This document shows, piece after piece, positions 37,699-40,487 of a stretch of DNA of 40,487 nucleotides; position 1 is the stretch's first letter; each line of letters begins with the position of its first letter. A model generated the notes under the pieces. It saw only the letters and a program-made list of their open reading frames with translations. It was not told the origin of the DNA and did no database searches. The stretch is from Roseofilum acuticapitatum BLCC-M154 (GTDB lineage: Bacteria; Cyanobacteriota; Cyanobacteriia; Cyanobacteriales; Desertifilaceae): the NCBI RefSeq assembly GCF_030068475.1, contig NZ_JAQOSP010000146.1, positions 1-40,487 on the forward strand. Direction: 5' to 3'. The position numbers were made by a program, and so were the translations under genes.

Positions 37699-38506
37699 TT
37701 TATTGGAAGCTTGCAAGTCTTTAAGCCTGGATTATGAGATGGTTCACCCTAATCGAAATGTAATCCAAGTTAATCTCGACAAGCCTTATCTATTTGTCAA
37801 TGGATTTACTCCCATGTTAACTGGAGCGATGATGAAAATTGTCAAAGATAAGGATTATACTTATCATCTACTCAAAGATCGGGTGGCGATGCCGAAAACA
37901 TCTGCCTATGTCGATCCCCAGGTTCCCACTTATAAGAACTATGCTATCTGTAAAAGTATTCCAGAAATTAGAGCAGATATTGAACATCATTTCACCTGGC
38001 CTGTAATAGTGAAAAAAAACACAGGATCTTGTGGGATGAATGTGTTTCTCTGTCAGGAACCCAGTCAGATTGAAGCCTCTTTATCCCAAATTTTCAATCG
38101 CCATAATAAAGATTATGACTATCTAGCCCTAGCCCAGGAAGCGATCCAGATTGAAAGAGAATATCGGGCTATTTTTCTCCATAAAGCGTTGGTATTGCTG
38201 TATGAGAAAAATATTCAAAATGCTACTTTTACAGGCAATTTAAGTCCTCTGCATTGGGAAGGCGCTCAAGCGATTCATATTCAGGATCAAGGTCTGATAA
38301 ACCAGATGGAAGATTTTATCAAACCTGTTTTTGAGCGATTTCCCATTAGCTATGGAGGATTTGATATTGCGGTAGATAAGTCAGGGAAGTTATGGTTAAT
38401 CGAAATTAATTCCAATCCGAATTATGGGATCTTTATTCGCGATAATTCAGAGCAGTTAGTGGTTGAGGTGTTTGAGAAGCTTTTAAGGTCTCTGATGGCT
38501 GAGTAA
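37679..38506 (+). CDS. ATP-grasp domain protein
   Basis: A 275-residue ATP-grasp ligase-like protein. ATP-binding elements include WPVIVKKNTGSCGMNVFL (about residues 110-127), and the Mg-binding end is GGFDIAVDKSGKLWLIEINSNPNYG (about 230-254) with the usual Glu and Asn. The domain before it (LEACKSLSLDYEMVHPNR, YLFVNGFTPMLTG) is a substrate-side subdomain. Substrate is unknown; D-Ala-D-Ala ligase, RimK-like and peptide ligases share this fold. The ATG at 37679 lacks a clear ribosome site and comes just after an in-frame TAA, and the N-terminus looks short, so a frameshift is suspected. It is 81 bp before the TPR gene, same strand. Confidence 0.8.
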   Translation: MFTNIRLLLEACKSLSLDYEMVHPNRNVIQVNLDKPYLFVNGFTPMLTGAMMKIVKDKDYTYHLLKDRVAMPKTSAYVDPQVPTYKNYAICKSIPEIRADIEHHFTWPVIVKKNTGSCGMNVFLCQEPSQIEASLSQIFNRHNKDYDYLALAQEAIQIEREYRAIFLHKALVLLYEKNIQNATFTGNLSPLHWEGAQAIHIQDQGLINQMEDFIKPVFERFPISYGGFDIAVDKSGKLWLIEINSNPNYGIFIRDNSEQLVVEVFEKLLRSLMAE

Positions 38507-38587
38507 GGAGGAGAAGGGGGATGAGTGGTGGAAATTTTCAGAGAATGGATTAATCTGGTAGCAGCTCTGTAGGAATTAAGATTGCTG

Positions 38588-39763
38588 ATGCTAGATTGGC
38601 GCAAATTATGGCGAAGTCTCCTGGCTCGTTTATCTCAATGGTGGCACAAGTTATGGCAAAGGTTAGGGGGAAATAAGGTTGCTGATTCTAGCGCTCCTCA
38701 AGGGCCTCCCCTAAGCTATACTCACCATGAATTCTTGTTTAATGAGCTTCTGAATGGGGTGAGCGAACAAGGATGGCAAGAGGGAGAAATTCGGGGTTTT
38801 CTCAGACAATGGGAAGAGCGTGCAAGTGAGGGGGAATGGTTGGCATGGTTAGAGCGCTTTGGTGAGCGGGTTTTGGGGTCGAGATCGCCGAATTTGGAGT
38901 TAGGGCGACGGATGGTAAGGTTGGGGGAGGTCTATCGGGAAGCTTTGGGGCAACTTGCGGGTGAGATTGGTGCGACGCTTTTGGCAAGACCGAGGGAACC
39001 GGAAGGGGTGGAAGAAGCGCCAGTGGTGGAGGAAAAACCGGTCATCGCTCCGCCTCCAGTCATGAAGAAAGAGCCTATTGTTAAGCCTCCTGAGCAGAAG
39101 AAAGAGCCTCCAAAACGTCCTCAACCGGCTGAAAAACCGACTCAACCGAGTCTAGAGTTGCCGTCTTTGAATAGTTTGTCGGGGGTGTTGCGTTTGTTGC
39201 AATTACGACCGCAGATGGCGAAACAGTTGGCGCAACAGATGGGAATTGAGAGGAGCGATCCGGAGGGTGTGTTACAGGAGCTACAGGTTAGGGCGCTGAT
39301 GCAGTCGAGTGTGAAGCAGGAGCAAGGGGGGAATTTACGGGGGGCGATCGCCTCTGTGGATCGGGCCCTGAGTTTGAATGCTCAGTCGGCGATCGCCTGG
39401 GCAATGAAGGGGGATTTATTATTTAAGTTACAGAAGTTTGAACAGGCGATCGCCGCCTACGATCGCGCCATCACGGTTAATCCCCATGATGAGCAAACCT
39501 GGTATAACCGGGGAATGGCTCAATTTCAGTTACAGGAGTTTGAGTTAGCTTTGAGTAGTTTTGAGCAGGCGATCAATCTACAACCGAGTTTCTATGCAGC
39601 TTGGAAAAATAAGGCAATTTCCTTATTGAATTTAGGACGGGATGGGGAAGCTCTGGAAGTATGCGATCGCGCTTTGGAAATGGAACCGGACGATCCTGTG
39701 TTGCACACCTGTCGAGAAAAGGCCCAGAAAAGTTTAGAGAGTGGGGATAAAATGGGTAGTTAA
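38588..39763 (+). CDS. TPR-repeat protein
   Basis: A 391-residue protein with a Trp/Arg-rich amphipathic N-terminus (LDWRKLWRSLLARLSQWWHK), a helical domain (residues 40-125), a proline/lysine-rich linker (about 130-190), a short helical segment, and then about four TPR units in residues 245-385 ('AIAWAMKGDLLFKLQKFEQA', 'QTWYNRGMAQFQLQEFELAL', 'AAWKNKAISLLNLGRDGEA'). TPRs bind partner proteins. The N-terminal helix could attach to a membrane. The ATG at 38588 with AGGAATT upstream is preferred over a TTG 6 bp earlier. Function unknown. Confidence 0.85.
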   Translation: MLDWRKLWRSLLARLSQWWHKLWQRLGGNKVADSSAPQGPPLSYTHHEFLFNELLNGVSEQGWQEGEIRGFLRQWEERASEGEWLAWLERFGERVLGSRSPNLELGRRMVRLGEVYREALGQLAGEIGATLLARPREPEGVEEAPVVEEKPVIAPPPVMKKEPIVKPPEQKKEPPKRPQPAEKPTQPSLELPSLNSLSGVLRLLQLRPQMAKQLAQQMGIERSDPEGVLQELQVRALMQSSVKQEQGGNLRGAIASVDRALSLNAQSAIAWAMKGDLLFKLQKFEQAIAAYDRAITVNPHDEQTWYNRGMAQFQLQEFELALSSFEQAINLQPSFYAAWKNKAISLLNLGRDGEALEVCDRALEMEPDDPVLHTCREKAQKSLESGDKMGS

Positions 39764-39787
39764 TACAGGAAATTAGGAGTAGCCCAA

Positions 39788-39830
39788 ATGACCATCGAAT
39801 CCGATATTATCGAAAATTTTGGGTTTAAAA
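39788..39830 (+). pseudogene. Start of a gene cut by an IS insertion
   Basis: AGGAG (39775-39779) lies 8 nt before an ATG (39788) that opens MTIESDIIENFGFK. The frame then enters the hairpin-bearing left end of the tnpB element and stops at a TAG inside it. It looks like the first codons of a gene that the element entered; the rest would lie beyond the element, outside this window. Confidence 0.35.
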
Positions 39831-40487
39831 CCCCGTCCTTCTAGGACGGCTTTATGCTTTTTGTGTTAACATAAGTATGTGGTCAGTTGGTCGATACCCA
39901 TGATTGTTTACGAGTTTAAAGTCAAAGGGAAGGAGTCGCAATATCAGGCCATAGACGAAGCCATTCGTACTAGCCAATTTATTCAAAATAAGTGTTTGCG
40001 CTACTGGATGGACAATAAAGATTCAAAAGTAGATAAGTACACATTGAATAAATATTGTGCAGTATTAGCTGCTGAGTTTCCCTTTGCCGATGAATTAAAC
40101 TCAATGGCTAGACAATCTGCGGCGGAAAGGGCTTGGAGCGCAATAGCTCGGTTTTACGATAACTGCCAGAAGAAAGTTAAAGGGAAAAAAGGATTTCCGA
40201 GGTTTAAGAAGAACTGCCGCTCGGTTGAATATAAGTCATCTGGCTGGAAGCTTTCGGAGAACCGGAAATCAATAACTTTCTCAGATAAGAAAGGGATTGG
40301 TAATCTTAAATTAAAGGGAACCTACGACCTTAATTACTATGACACAAAGCAGATTAAACGTATTCGCCTAGTCCGTCGTGCTGACGGGTATTACGCTCAA
40401 TTCGCAATTGACGTAAATGTCCTGATTGAAACGCAACCGACTGGGCAAGTAGTAGGTATTGACCTGGGATTAAAGTATTTCATTGCC
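39831..40487 (+). mobile_element. IS200/IS605-type element, left part
   Basis: A 7-bp perfect hairpin CCGTCCT-TCT-AGGACGG (39833-39849) precedes tnpB by about 50 bp; such small hairpins mark the ends of IS200/IS605 elements. No tnpA (Y1 transposase) lies on the left side. The element continues past the window, so its right end cannot be seen. Confidence 0.7.
39900..40487 (+). CDS. tnpB: TnpB (RNA-guided nuclease, IS605 OrfB), partial
   Basis: The first 196 codons of a TnpB protein that runs off the window end. The N-terminus MIVYEFKVKGKESQYQAIDE and the stretches 'FIQNKCLRYWMDN', 'SMARQSAAERAWSAIARF', 'KGFPRFKK' and 'YKSSGWKLSENRK' match the family. The last visible motif VVGIDLGLKYF carries the first RuvC aspartate. 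TnpB proteins are omega-RNA-guided DNA nucleases, which help their element persist at the donor site. The zinc finger and the remaining RuvC residues lie beyond the window. No frameshift is seen so far. Confidence 0.93.
   Translation, partial: MIVYEFKVKGKESQYQAIDEAIRTSQFIQNKCLRYWMDNKDSKVDKYTLNKYCAVLAAEFPFADELNSMARQSAAERAWSAIARFYDNCQKKVKGKKGFPRFKKNCRSVEYKSSGWKLSENRKSITFSDKKGIGNLKLKGTYDLNYYDTKQIKRIRLVRRADGYYAQFAIDVNVLIETQPTGQVVGIDLGLKYFIA

Overview
The window is cyanobacterial chromosome. Many copies of the HIP1 octamer (GCGATCGC) are scattered through it. Several proteins are of cyanobacterial type: a monocistronic GroEL2 with a Gly-Gly-Met tail, an Omp85 with POTRA domains, a CbiG-CobJ fusion and several small orphan proteins typical of the phylum. 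The many pentapeptide, WD40, TPR, Uma2 and TnpB genes and the dispersed repeats suggest a filamentous, repeat-rich genome. I cannot name the genus from sequence alone.

Layout. 1-316 is a dispersed repeat made of small hairpins. 317-6300 holds a pentapeptide-repeat protein, a convergent prolyl oligopeptidase, two small orphan proteins, and a likely operon of peptide deformylase, a small membrane protein and an FHA-PrsW fusion. 6295-9300 (minus strand) holds two orphan proteins and a cobQ-ferredoxin pair. 9429-12105 holds a PrxQ-type peroxiredoxin, three tandem 121-bp repeats, obg and a convergent peroxiredoxin-glutaredoxin fusion. 12292-16942 reads as one plus-strand unit: aspS, cbiG-cobJ and a D-2-hydroxyacid dehydrogenase. 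A tRNA-Ser(UGA) and a metallophosphoesterase follow, almost touching, and next to them lies the stump of a large WD40 protein. 19077-22695 looks like part of a purine/ureide degradation locus: XdhC, an AllC-like M20 amidohydrolase and an HpxO-like urate hydroxylase.

From 22.7 to 34.7 kb nearly everything is on the minus strand. groEL2 lies under a perfect CIRCE element. The outer-membrane assembly and lipid A run purC, bamA/omp85, lpxC, fabZ, lpxA, lpxB is interrupted between lpxA and lpxB by about 1.36 kb carrying an opposite-strand Uma2 gene and repeats. argC and the helicase pcrA/uvrD follow. The right end has an ATP-grasp gene with a probable 5-prime frameshift, a TPR protein, and the start of an IS200/IS605-type tnpB that runs off the window and seems to have landed in the first codons of another gene.

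Most genes are housekeeping. The least ordinary items are the partial purine catabolic locus, the six 37-residue repeats inside the Omp85 precursor, the co-centred double inverted repeat at the groEL2 operator, the FHA-PrsW fusion, and dispersed hairpin repeats whose copies show a compensatory base change. No CRISPR array, prophage or clearly new multi-gene defence system is visible.
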